DNA from: JBDTSW01 sp963782605
GTDB taxonomy: Bacteria; Actinomycetota; Thermoleophilia; Solirubrobacterales; 70-9
Assembly: GCA_963782605.1 (NCBI GenBank)
Contig: CAWAKK010000009.1
Span: forward strand, 124,001-188,000
Direction: 5' to 3'
Length of the DNA stretch: 64,000 nucleotides
A program made the position numbers and the translations under genes. Positions 8,325 through 16,056 of the stretch are shown here, in pieces (positions within the stretch are counted from its first letter, which is position 1; each line of letters begins with the position of its first letter). Below the pieces are notes generated by a model, which searched no databases, was not told the DNA's origin, and saw nothing but the letters and a program-made list of their open reading frames with translations.

Positions 8325-8615
8325 TTGACTACCGAGACGATCGAGCGTCCCCGCACCTCGGGCCCGGGTTCCGGACTGGGGGGGAACTGGCAGGTGATCG
8401 TCTTAAACGACAATCACAACACGTTCGATCATGTGGCGAGGACGCTGGCCGGCGTGATCCCGGGGGTGAGCGTCGACAAGGGGTACCGATTTGCCGACCG
8501 AATCCACTCGAGCGGGCAGGCGGTTGTCTGGACCGGGCCGCGCGAGCCGGCCGAGCTCTACTGGGAGCAGCTGAAAGAAGCCGGCCTCACGATGGCACCG
8601 CTCGAGCAGCACTGA
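8325..8615 (+). CDS. clpS: ClpS, ATP-dependent Clp protease adaptor
   Basis: A 96-residue adaptor of usual length. WQVIVLNDNHNTFDHVARTL is the N-degron-binding strand and helix region (NDxxxTFxHV), and HSSGQAVVWTGPREPAELYWEQL is the helix/strand that follows, as in actinobacterial ClpS. It would deliver N-end-rule substrates to the ClpC/ClpA unfoldase. Starts with TTG; no good ribosome site and no other start codon fits. Its 3' end overlaps the convergent gene by 29 bases. No clp chaperone is nearby. Confidence 0.88.
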   Translation: MTTETIERPRTSGPGSGLGGNWQVIVLNDNHNTFDHVARTLAGVIPGVSVDKGYRFADRIHSSGQAVVWTGPREPAELYWEQLKEAGLTMAPLEQH

Positions 8616-8916
8616 GGCTCGGAGCGCGCGCCGCGGGCCGCGGCAGCCGACCGACGGGTCGCGGCTCGCGCTCGCGCAGCTGCTGCAGGCGCAGCTCGAG
8701 GAGCTCGCGCAGCTGCTCGGTACGGCTGAACGGGTCGGCGATCACCAGGCCCGTATCGAGCCCGATCGCCGCCAGGAGCCGGCCCTCCACGTCGATGCCC
8801 AGCAAACGGTCGGTCGGGACGGGCTGGGAGTCGAGTCCGGCGAGGCGGGTGACGGCTGAAGCGTCGGCCTCGTCGAGTTGCCTGATTGAGAGTGCTGGTG
8901 CGGTCTGCGTGTTCAC
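8587..8916 (-). CDS. Small conserved actinobacterial protein (GNAT-like fragment)
   Basis: A 109-residue protein. A GTG at 8914-8916 is chosen because GGAGGT lies four bases ahead; an upstream frame to 9009 lacks such a site. The N-terminal part (SIRQLDEADASAVTRLAGLD, LLGIDVEGRLLAAIGLDTG, ADPFSRTEQLRELL) resembles the first half of a GNAT domain in a family I have seen as short uncharacterised actinobacterial proteins. The C-terminus is arginine/proline rich and overlaps clpS, so it may be poorly constrained. Function unknown. Confidence 0.65.
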   Translation of the reverse strand: MNTQTAPALSIRQLDEADASAVTRLAGLDSQPVPTDRLLGIDVEGRLLAAIGLDTGLVIADPFSRTEQLRELLELRLQQLREREPRPVGRLPRPAARAPSLSAARAVPS

Positions 8917-8975
8917 CTTTACCTCCAACTCTGAAACGAACGGGGCGCCGATTGGGTGAAATTCGGCTTTCGGAA

Positions 8976-8998
8976 ATACGGTCTCATGGCTGCCGTAT
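8976..8998. promoter_or_regulatory. Inverted repeat ATACGG-N11-CCGTAT, candidate LysR site
   Basis: A perfect 6-bp inverted repeat with an 11-base spacer lies between the LysR gene and the divergent small gene. The T-N11-A type layout suits a LysR recognition-binding site. Confidence 0.45.
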
Positions 8999-9027
8999 AA
9001 GCGCAACATGGATTGCTGCTGGGAGTG

Positions 9028-9042
9028 ATAAGCTGAGCTTAT
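9028..9042. promoter_or_regulatory. Palindrome ATAAGCT-G-AGCTTAT over the LysR start codon
   Basis: A perfect 7-bp inverted repeat around a single base. Its last two bases are the AT of the ATG of the LysR gene, so a protein bound here would block its own transcription or translation start. This suggests autoregulation. Confidence 0.5.
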
Positions 9043-9973
9043 GCTCGATGTGAAGCGCCTCAGGATCCTCCGCGAGGTAGCGAGCAGCGGATCGTTCTCG
9101 GGTGCCGCCGACTCCCTCTACCTCTCCCAGTCGGCGGTGAGCCAGCAGGTGGCCACGCTCGAGAAGGAGGTGGGGATGCCGCTGCTCGAACGGACCCGCT
9201 CGGGTCCGAAGCTGACCGACGCGGGCCGGGCGCTCGTCACGCACACCGACGCCGTGATCTGCCGGCTCGAGGAGGCGGAGCGCGAGCTAGCGGCGATCGC
9301 CGGGCTTGAGGGTGGCCGGCTGCGCCTAGTGAGCTTCCCAAGCGCCAGCGCGACCGTTGTCACCAGGGCGGTCTCGAGCTTTCGGGATCGCTATCCGAAC
9401 GTCGAGCTCCAGCTGGCCGAGGCTGAGCCGGAGGACTCGGTACCGGCCCTAAAGAGGGGCGAGTACGACGTCGCGCTCACCTACGACTACGCGCTGATCG
9501 CCGAGGACGACGAGGACCGGGACATCGAGCGACGGCTGCTCCTGGAGGAGGAGCAACAGGTGGCGCTGCCGCACGGTCACCCCCTCGCGAAGCAGAGCAA
9601 GGTCAGCATGGAGGATCTGGCGGGCGAGGACTGGGTGATCGGCGTCTCGAGCGGGACCTGCCGGAATCACCTCATCGCGCTCTGCCGCACGGCAGGGTTC
9701 GAGCCGAAGATCTCGTTCGAGAGCGACGACTATCACGTGCTGTTTGGGCTCGTGACCGCCGGCGTTGGCCTGACCTTGGTTCCCGACCTCGCCCTCGGTG
9801 GGCGTGAGCCGGAGTTCGAGCTGCGCCCGCTCTTGCCGACCGCGCCTATGCGCCGCGTCTGGGCCACCGTGCTCGCGGAGGGCTCCAGGGCGCCCGCCAC
9901 CGACGCAATGCTCGATGTGCTCGCCGAGGTGGGCGAGCGCTACAGCGCCGGCACGCTGCGCGCCGTTGCCTGA
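9041..9973 (+). CDS. LysR family transcriptional regulator
   Basis: A 310-residue regulator of usual length. The N-terminal winged HTH (LRILREVASSGSFSGAADSLYLSQSAVSQQVATLEKEVG split over residues 5-45) and linker helix are followed by a periplasmic-binding-like effector domain from about residue 90 (RLRLVSFPSASATVVTRAV, GEYDVALTY, HPLAKQ, AGVGLTLVPDLAL). Two inverted repeats lie upstream, one over its own start. The target may be itself or the divergent gene; the effector is unknown. Confidence 0.9.
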   Translation: MLDVKRLRILREVASSGSFSGAADSLYLSQSAVSQQVATLEKEVGMPLLERTRSGPKLTDAGRALVTHTDAVICRLEEAERELAAIAGLEGGRLRLVSFPSASATVVTRAVSSFRDRYPNVELQLAEAEPEDSVPALKRGEYDVALTYDYALIAEDDEDRDIERRLLLEEEQQVALPHGHPLAKQSKVSMEDLAGEDWVIGVSSGTCRNHLIALCRTAGFEPKISFESDDYHVLFGLVTAGVGLTLVPDLALGGREPEFELRPLLPTAPMRRVWATVLAEGSRAPATDAMLDVLAEVGERYSAGTLRAVA

Positions 9974-10040
9974 GAGCGCCGTTGCCTGATAGCTAGCGGG
10001 AGCCGGCGGCGCAGTCCTAGCGGGAGCCGGCGGCGCAGTC
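9960..10040. repeat. Two adjacent tandem duplications at convergent gene ends
   Basis: A 14-base unit containing the LysR stop (9960-9973) is repeated at 9976-9989. Immediately after, a 24-base unit at 9993-10016 is repeated exactly at 10017-10040, the second copy being the 3' end of the sulfatase gene including its stop. Each gene thus has a duplicated tail in the intergenic gap, probably from replication slippage. Confidence 0.85.
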
Positions 10041-11537
10041 TCGCGCTCCCGAGCAGGAGCGCATCCGGTCGAGGCGCTGCGCGAGCGATGACTGGAGCGC
10101 CGCGACGCCGCCTGGATCCTCGGCCCAGAGGTTGTGCAGCTCGAAGGGGTCTGATCGGAGGTCGTAGAGCTCGATCTCGGGCTCGGGGAGAGCCCCGGTC
10201 CGGTCTGCGGAGAGCTCGGAGTAGAGGTAGCGCTGGGTGCGTATGGCCGCGTAGGTGAAGCCATCGTCGAGCTCGACCAGAACCGCGCGGTCGCGGAGCG
10301 GACCGTCCTCGCCTGAGAGCAGCGGCCGCAGCGAGATCCCGTCCGGATCACCGCAGGCCTGCGGATCGGGGCAGGCCGAGGCCTCTGCGAAGTCCAGCAG
10401 GGTCGGTGCGAGATCGATATTGGCGACGAGCCGGTCCACCTCCGGGATCCGCTCGCCCGCGACGAGCGATGACGGCACCCGCATCGCCAGCGGCACCCGC
10501 AGCGAGGGCTCATAGGGCAGGCGCTTGTCATCGTCGAGTCGGTGCTCGCCGAAGAAGTAGCCGTTGTCCGAGGTGAAGACGAGGATCGTCCGCTCGAGCT
10601 GACCGGTCTCCCCGAGCGATGCGACGAGTCGTTCCATGGCGGCGTCCGCGGCCCGCAGGGCGGCGGCCCCGCAGCGCCAGCGCAGGGTCAGCAGATCCAC
10701 GGTCTCGGCTGAAAGTGGCGGGAGGTCGCGAATGAAGCCGGGTTTGTCCGAGGTGTCGAGTTCGTCGAAGCTGGGAGGTCTCGGCAGCGAGTCACCCGCG
10801 AACTCCTCGAAGGCTTCGGGCGTGGGGGCTTGAGGCTGGGACGGGCCGCAGGGCTCGGGGCCCGAGCCGGCGATGTGCGGGGCGTTCAAGGCGAGCCAGA
10901 GGAAGAAGGGTGAGCCCTCGCCCTCCCGCGAGACGAACTCGACCGCACGGTCGGCGAAGACGCTCGTCGAGTAGTCCTCCTCGCCCGATCCATAGCTGAC
11001 GCGCTCGCCGTCGTCGCTTACCTCGTAGTCGAAGTAAGCCGGGTAGCCGAGGTTCGCGAACCATTCGTCCCAGCCCGGGGCCGCCTGGGTGCCGCCGGTG
11101 CGCTCGTACTCGTTCAGGTACTTGCCGATGAAGGCGGTCCGATACCCCGCACGCTGGAGCCAGACCGGTAACACGGCTTCCTTGTCGCGCAGGAGGCCGT
11201 AGCCAGGCACGTTCGCGTCGACGCCGTGATTGTGGGGATACTGGCCTGTCAAGAACCCGGCCCGCGAGGGGCAGCAGAGCGGCGGCGTCCCCACGGCCTG
11301 GGTGAACACCGTGCCCTCCTCTCGCATGAGGCGCCACGTAAACGGCATGGTTCGCGGACCGAAGCTTGCGAGCGTTTGATCGTCGGTCATGACGACGATC
11401 AGATTGGGCGTTCCCTGGGCCGCCGGTGCGGCGTTCTCGTCATCGTCTCCGCCGCAGCCGCCCGCGAAGGCGCCGACCAGCAGGGCGAGGCCGAGCAGCG
11501 CAAACGGTCCGGGCGCGCCGCGGGCGCGGGGCGTCAG
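10017..11537 (-). CDS. Lipoprotein sulfatase, apparently starting at CTG
   Basis: An alkaline-phosphatase-superfamily sulfatase. PNLIVVMTDDQ is the first metal-binding strand, LCCPSRAGFLTG holds the C-x-P-S-R site whose cysteine becomes formylglycine, followed by GKYLNEYERTGG and TSDNGYFFGEH. The first ATG (11390) falls after the essential PNLIVVM strand. The frame is open upstream and encodes a lipoprotein signal peptide ending FAGGCGG with no ATG, GTG or TTG; CTG at 11535-11537 overlaps the preceding stop (CTGA) and has GAGGT six bases ahead. I therefore place the start there, giving 506 residues. It would hydrolyse an external sulfate ester. Confidence 0.85.
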   Translation of the reverse strand: MTPRARGAPGPFALLGLALLVGAFAGGCGGDDDENAAPAAQGTPNLIVVMTDDQTLASFGPRTMPFTWRLMREEGTVFTQAVGTPPLCCPSRAGFLTGQYPHNHGVDANVPGYGLLRDKEAVLPVWLQRAGYRTAFIGKYLNEYERTGGTQAAPGWDEWFANLGYPAYFDYEVSDDGERVSYGSGEEDYSTSVFADRAVEFVSREGEGSPFFLWLALNAPHIAGSGPEPCGPSQPQAPTPEAFEEFAGDSLPRPPSFDELDTSDKPGFIRDLPPLSAETVDLLTLRWRCGAAALRAADAAMERLVASLGETGQLERTILVFTSDNGYFFGEHRLDDDKRLPYEPSLRVPLAMRVPSSLVAGERIPEVDRLVANIDLAPTLLDFAEASACPDPQACGDPDGISLRPLLSGEDGPLRDRAVLVELDDGFTYAAIRTQRYLYSELSADRTGALPEPEIELYDLRSDPFELHNLWAEDPGGVAALQSSLAQRLDRMRSCSGARDCAAGSR

Positions 11538-11866
11538 TCGGCGACCTCGGCGGTCGCTTCCACCGCGGCGGCGGCGCCGGCCTCGAGGGTCAGCGAATGC
11601 CAGACCCAGAGCACGGGCTTGTTGTAGTAGTTGAGCGCGTCCTGCCGCAGGGAGCCGATCTCATCCGAAGCCCAATACCGGTCGAAGTCGGCCGTGTGCT
11701 CCCACACGGAGACCTGCCGGAAATGCAGCGGGTCGTCGATGTTGCGGGTGAGATAGCACTCGCGCGCTCCGAACGCCGCCGCCCGCTCGATCGCGGGTGC
11801 CCAGGCCTCGAGCCAGCGGTTGGCCCGGAAGGGATGGATTCGCCACTCGATGTAGTTGACGTGCAC
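11534..11866 (-). CDS. Small ferredoxin-like-fold protein (ABM/Dabb-like)
   Basis: A 110-residue protein starting GTG. VNYIEWRIHPFRANRWLEAWAPAI, ECYLTRNIDDPLHFRQVSVWE and FDRYWASDEIGSLRQDALNYY give the beta-alpha-beta pattern of antibiotic-biosynthesis-monooxygenase or stress-responsive dimeric alpha-beta-barrel proteins. The tail is alanine-rich. It lies 23 bases after ccr and overlaps the sulfatase start by four bases, so all three are probably one transcript. Function unknown. Confidence 0.7.
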   Translation of the reverse strand: MHVNYIEWRIHPFRANRWLEAWAPAIERAAAFGARECYLTRNIDDPLHFRQVSVWEHTADFDRYWASDEIGSLRQDALNYYNKPVLWVWHSLTLEAGAAAAVEATAEVAD

Positions 11867-11889
11867 CTTGGGGCGATCCTACCGCTCGG

Positions 11890-13158
11890 CTAAGCGCCCA
11901 CCTCGGCCCAGATCGCGCCCTCGCCATCCTCGTGCTGGCCGTCTTCATCGGAGGATGTGCCAACGCGAATCGCGATCTTGCCGGCGTGCTTGTTCTCGTG
12001 CATGAGCTGGTGGGCCTCGGGTACGCCGTCGAAATCCATCGCCCGCCACAGCACCGGGCGGATCTTGCCCTCGGCCATGAGCGCGATGGCGCGCGTGCAC
12101 TCGTAGGCGTTCGCGAAGTGCGACCCCAGGATCTCCTTCTGCTTCATCCACAGGTAGCGCACGTCGAAGTCGAGGTTGAAGCCCGAGGTCGCGCCGCAGA
12201 TGACCACCTTCCCGAATGGTTTGACGGTGAACACCGACGTGGGGAAGGTGGCCTCGCCGACATGTTCGAAGACGATGTCGGGCGCGTCGCCCAGGATCTC
12301 CTTCACCCGCTTCGCGAAACCGCGCGAGGCCTTGAAGCGCTCCTTGTCGGCGGCTGGGTCGGAGGAGGGGTGGTTGTCCTTCGTTCGCATCATCTCGCTG
12401 AACTCGTTGCGATTGATGAAGTCGACAGCGCCGAGCTGTGTGACGAGCGCCCCCTTCTCGTCGGAGCTGACCACGCCGACGGCGTTCGCGCCAGCGGCGG
12501 CACAGAGTTGGGTCGCGAAGACCCCAAGCCCGCCGGCGGCTCCCCAGATCAGCACGTTTTGCCCCGCCTGCAAGCTGCAGCGGTCCATCAGCATGCGGTA
12601 GGCCGTGAAGTAGGTGAGCCCGAAAGCGGAGGACTCGACCCACGAGAGGTTGCGGGGCTTGGGTAGCAGTTGCTGAGCCTGGACCTTTGTGAACTGGGCG
12701 AACGAGCCCCAGGTCGTCTCATAGCCCCAGATCATCTGGCTGGGGGCGGCGAGAGGATCGAGTCCGTGAACCTCGACGTCCTCGTAGGACGCCTGGTTGC
12801 AATGAACGACGACCTCGTCGCCGGGCTCCCACTTGGTCACGCCCTCTCCCACCTTCCAGACGATCCCGGAGGCGTCGGAGCCGCCGATGTGGTGGCCGAA
12901 CTCGGGGTGGTCGCCATAACCGAAGACGGAGACCGGCTTGCCCAGCGCGGCCCAGACGTTGTTGAAGTTCACGCCGGCCGCCATGACCCGCACGATCACC
13001 TCAAACGCGCCCGGCTCGGGAACCTCGATCTCCTCGATCTGGAAGGCGTCCTTGGGCTCGCCCTCGCGGTCCTCGCGAATCACCCAGGCGGCCATGGCCT
13101 CGGGCAGCGTGCCCGGCTCGACATCGAGCTGTGAGACCTCGGATACGTCTACGGCCAC
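11890..13158 (-). CDS. ccr: Crotonyl-CoA carboxylase/reductase
   Basis: A 422-residue medium-chain dehydrogenase of the Ccr group. Diagnostic stretches are VNFNNVWAALGKPVSVFGYG, HHIGGSDASGIVWKVGEGV, MIWGYETTWGSFAQF, SSAFGLTYFTAYRML and the NADPH-binding WGAAGGLGVFATQL, with a later GKVVICGATSGFNLDFDVRYLWMKQKEILGSHFAN region split across residues 320-355. The enzyme reductively carboxylates crotonyl-CoA to ethylmalonyl-CoA and commits carbon to the ethylmalonyl-CoA pathway. The GTG at 13156-13158 follows GGGGGA; an upstream frame to 13236 has no ribosome site. First gene of a likely operon with the small ABM-like gene and sulfatase. Confidence 0.93.
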   Translation of the reverse strand: MAVDVSEVSQLDVEPGTLPEAMAAWVIREDREGEPKDAFQIEEIEVPEPGAFEVIVRVMAAGVNFNNVWAALGKPVSVFGYGDHPEFGHHIGGSDASGIVWKVGEGVTKWEPGDEVVVHCNQASYEDVEVHGLDPLAAPSQMIWGYETTWGSFAQFTKVQAQQLLPKPRNLSWVESSAFGLTYFTAYRMLMDRCSLQAGQNVLIWGAAGGLGVFATQLCAAAGANAVGVVSSDEKGALVTQLGAVDFINRNEFSEMMRTKDNHPSSDPAADKERFKASRGFAKRVKEILGDAPDIVFEHVGEATFPTSVFTVKPFGKVVICGATSGFNLDFDVRYLWMKQKEILGSHFANAYECTRAIALMAEGKIRPVLWRAMDFDGVPEAHQLMHENKHAGKIAIRVGTSSDEDGQHEDGEGAIWAEVGA

Positions 13159-13256
13159 TGGTCCCCCTTTGGAACGTCGGTGAAACGGGCGCCGATGGTA
13201 GTGGAGGAGTGCTGTCAGGTTCGCGTCCGGGTCCACGACTACGGTGGTGAGTCCTC

Positions 13257-14534
13257 ATGGAAGCGAGCGAGACCCAACAACTACCGTTCGATGGTGGCCG
13301 CCAAGGCGGCGAAGGCGTCGTGCGCGCGATAGATGACCGTCTCGTCGTCGAGCACTTGGAAGTCAGCGACGAGCGGGCTGCTCGTGTGGTGCGCGAGCGC
13401 GCCAAGGCGGGGCAGCCGGGCCCGGAGACGGTGGCGAAGGCGATCGAGATCGGGGCACGCGTCCTCGACACTGAGGAAACGGCCGCAAACGTCGACTATG
13501 TGCGGGCCGAGTTCGAGCGCCACGCCGGAGCCCTCCGCGAACGGCTGGGCAAGACGCTCGAGGCGGGGGACCAGCAGCTCGCGGAGAGGATCGCCCAAAG
13601 CTTTGACAGCGAGCGCGACGGCTCCGTCCAGCGAGAGATCGACAAGCTCTTGGCTGAGGCGCTCGAGGAACAGCGCGAGCGGATCGTCCGGCTGTTCTCC
13701 AGCGAGGATGGGGCCAACCCCCTCACCGACTTCAAGGCCGCCGTGGTCCGAGGCTTCAAGGCGCTCGACGAGCGCCAGCAAAACGAAGGCGAGGCGAACC
13801 GCAAGCGCATCGAGGCCCTGCAGCGCGAGATGGTCGAGCTGAAGGAGCGCGACGAGGCCGACCGCCGGGTCGCCGACGAGGCCGAGCGAGGAACCGCCAA
13901 GGGTCGCACCTTCGAGGAGCGAGCGTTCCGGGCGCTCGAGGGCGTCGCGACGCTGCGTGGCGACTGCGCTTCACACACCGGTGGCGAAGGCGCGGAGGGC
14001 GGCGGCAAGAAGGGCGATGTGCTCGTGGAGCTCGGGGGGGCCGACGGTCCCTCGCTCGGGCGCATCGTCTTCGAGGTCAAGGACAAACGGCTCTCCAAGA
14101 ACGAGGCATGGGGAGAGCTCAACGCCGCGATGAGCGCTCGGGCGGCGAGCTTTGGCGTCCTGGTAGTCGCCGGCGACGAGCGCGTCCCCGCCGGCCGCGA
14201 GACCCTGACCGAGTACGAGGGAAACAAGATGATCGTGGCGGTTGACCGCGAGGAGCCCGACGGGATCTGCCTGGTCACCGCCTATCGGCTGGCCGCGGCC
14301 CGGGTGGCAATGGCGCGCGACACCGATCTCGAGGTCGACGCAGTGGCCGTACGCGACACCGCGGCGGATGCGATCTCCCTGTTGCGCCAGGCTCAGGCGA
14401 TCCGCTCGACCCTCACGGGCATCAAGACCTCCTCCGACAAGGCGAGGGCCGGCCTGGACGGCCTCGTCGCCTCGCTGGAAGAGAAGCTGCGGCGGATCGA
14501 ATCGCTGGTCGCCGAGGCCGCGCCCGGCGAGTAG
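13257..14534 (+). CDS. Coiled-coil protein with PD-(D/E)xK-like nuclease domain
   Basis: A 425-residue soluble protein. Residues about 70-215 are heptad-rich coiled coil (AEFERHAGALRERLGKTLEA, ALQREMVELKERDEADRR). A compact domain follows with the restriction-fold order E218, GD254 (KKGDVLVEL) and FEVK at 272-275, then a helix (NEAWGELNAAMSARAAS) and FGVLVVAG, much like DUF2130/RmuC-related nucleases. Residues 370-425 form a second helical region ending in coiled coil. It would act on DNA, perhaps in repair or defence. Divergent from ccr; no methylase or helicase partner nearby. The nuclease reading is from motif order only. Confidence 0.75.
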   Translation: MEASETQQLPFDGGRQGGEGVVRAIDDRLVVEHLEVSDERAARVVRERAKAGQPGPETVAKAIEIGARVLDTEETAANVDYVRAEFERHAGALRERLGKTLEAGDQQLAERIAQSFDSERDGSVQREIDKLLAEALEEQRERIVRLFSSEDGANPLTDFKAAVVRGFKALDERQQNEGEANRKRIEALQREMVELKERDEADRRVADEAERGTAKGRTFEERAFRALEGVATLRGDCASHTGGEGAEGGGKKGDVLVELGGADGPSLGRIVFEVKDKRLSKNEAWGELNAAMSARAASFGVLVVAGDERVPAGRETLTEYEGNKMIVAVDREEPDGICLVTAYRLAAARVAMARDTDLEVDAVAVRDTAADAISLLRQAQAIRSTLTGIKTSSDKARAGLDGLVASLEEKLRRIESLVAEAAPGE

Positions 14535-14537
14535 CCG

Positions 14538-14990
14538 CTAGGGCAAGAGCAGCTCGTCCTTGGAGCTCTCGCGCTCGGGTCCAACCTTGACCCGGGCCGG
14601 CCTCGCGTCGGAGCGCTCGCCTCCGTTCACCTCATAGTCCCCCTGGCTCACGTCAGCTTTGAGGTTGCCGACGCCGCCCGGGGGGATCTCGCCGGACGCC
14701 TGATTGTCCTCGGAAGCCGGGCCGACGAGCGTGAGGCTGACCGGGTCATCGGACTGGTTCGAGACCGTGAAGTTCACGATGCCGGCTCCGAATGAGTCGG
14801 GCGAGACGACGACCTTCTCGCGATCGATTTTCGCCGTCACCACGATCGGGGCCGCCGGTCGCGGCTCGTTGGCGAAGTCGCTGTCATCGCCGCATGCCGC
14901 GAGCAGAAGCGGTGTGGCCGCAAGGGCGGCGAAGCGTCTGACCCTGGCCGTGCGCGGTCCGCTCGAGCGGAAAGCCTCCCTCGTGCCCAT
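14538..14990 (-). CDS. Secreted lipoprotein with cupredoxin-like fold
   Basis: A 150-residue lipoprotein. The signal peptide carries the lipobox LLAAC at about residues 28-33, followed by an acidic linker (GDDSDFANEP). The mature domain (IVVTAKIDREKVVVSPDSFGAGIVNFTVSNQS) has the strand order of a cupredoxin-like sandwich but no obvious copper-ligand set (no late Cys-x-His), so it is probably not a copper protein. Convergent with the nuclease-like gene, four bases apart. Confidence 0.75.
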   Translation of the reverse strand: MGTREAFRSSGPRTARVRRFAALAATPLLLAACGDDSDFANEPRPAAPIVVTAKIDREKVVVSPDSFGAGIVNFTVSNQSDDPVSLTLVGPASEDNQASGEIPPGGVGNLKADVSQGDYEVNGGERSDARPARVKVGPERESSKDELLLP

Positions 14991-15047
14991 CTCGACGCCG
15001 AACCCTACGGGAAAGCCCTCGGGCCTCGCGCCGGGCGGTGAGCCGGC

Positions 15048-15995
15048 TCAGAACGGGAGTTCTGCGACCTCTGCGGTCGCGTTCTCGCCCACATCGACGG
15101 TTGCGCCCGGCTCGGCCTCGCGCCGAACGATCGCCAGCCCAATGGGTCCGAGTGCGGGGGAGAGGACGGCCGTTCCCACGCTTCCCACCTCGCGGTCTCC
15201 CAAGGTGATGGGCTCGCCACCGGCAACCTGGCCCTCCAGCCGGAGGCCTCTCAGGTGACGGTTCGGCTTGCCCTTGTAGTGCAGGCGCGCGACCGTCTCC
15301 TGGCCGATGTAGCACCCCTTGGTGAAGGAAACGGCCCGGTCGTTGATCCCGGCCTCCTGGGGCATCGTCGCCGTCGTCATCTCGAACCCGAAGCGCGGGC
15401 GGCCGCTCTCCACCCGGACGATCTCGGCAGCGGGCTCACCCACCTCGGCGACGCCTGCCGCGATCAAGGCCTCGCTGAGCGCGGCGCTGTCGTCGCGCGC
15501 GACGATCAGGTCAATCCCCACGTCGGTAGTCACCGCTCGAGCATCGACGCCGCCAACGCTCAGTTCGCGGTGCGAGTGTTCGGTGCCGGCCGGCGCGCTC
15601 GTCACCTCCGCGGCTGCCGGGCCGATCACGCTCACGACGGTGGTCGCCTCGCTGCGGTCCTCGACCTCGACCTCGCGGCCCACCTTGTACATCTGAAGAT
15701 GGCGGCTTACCGCCGGAGTGGCGATGGCCTCGAGCTCGATCCAGAGGGCGTCCGGCGCCCCGCGCAGGACCCGCATGTCGCCCTGGAGGCGGCCCTTTCG
15801 GTCGAGCAGGGCCGCGTAGCAGCCTTCGCCCGGCGACAGTGCCTCGATCTCGTTGGTGAGTTGCCCCTGGAGGTATTCCGCCGCCTCTGCACCTCGCACC
15901 GCAAGCACATCCCTCGACGCCCGCTCGAGAAAGCCGGCGGCCTCCCGCAACTCCCTGTACTGCCCGTCCAGCTCGATCTGGGCTGTTGCCTCCAC
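15048..15995 (-). CDS. ygfZ: YgfZ/GcvT family folate-binding protein
   Basis: A 315-residue tetrahydrofolate-binding protein of the YgfZ group, which supports iron-sulfur cluster enzymes. The signature KGCYIGQETVAR is present (about residues 215-226), preceded by GRPRFGFEMTTATMPQEAG, and the N-terminal VRGAEAAEYLQGQLTNEI is typical. GTG at 15993-15995 is the likely start; the longer frame to 16046 would overlap the divergent promoter. It stands alone, divergent from the multicopper oxidase. Confidence 0.88.
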   Translation of the reverse strand: MEATAQIELDGQYRELREAAGFLERASRDVLAVRGAEAAEYLQGQLTNEIEALSPGEGCYAALLDRKGRLQGDMRVLRGAPDALWIELEAIATPAVSRHLQMYKVGREVEVEDRSEATTVVSVIGPAAAEVTSAPAGTEHSHRELSVGGVDARAVTTDVGIDLIVARDDSAALSEALIAAGVAEVGEPAAEIVRVESGRPRFGFEMTTATMPQEAGINDRAVSFTKGCYIGQETVARLHYKGKPNRHLRGLRLEGQVAGGEPITLGDREVGSVGTAVLSPALGPIGLAIVRREAEPGATVDVGENATAEVAELPF

Positions 15996-16032
15996 ACAGC
16001 TGATTGTAGGAACGAGAGCGCGGCCTCCAAGG

Positions 16033-16048
16033 TTTTGATATGCCAAAA
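16033..16048. promoter_or_regulatory. Candidate DtxR-type operator TTTTG-N6-CAAAA
   Basis: A 16-base imperfect palindrome with perfect TTTTG/CAAAA arms and a palindromic AT centre lies nine bases before the multicopper oxidase start, in an otherwise GC-rich region. The downstream operon ends with a DtxR family regulator, whose relatives bind AT-ended palindromes of this size. The link to that regulator is inference. Confidence 0.45.
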
Positions 16049-16056
16049 TCTATGTT

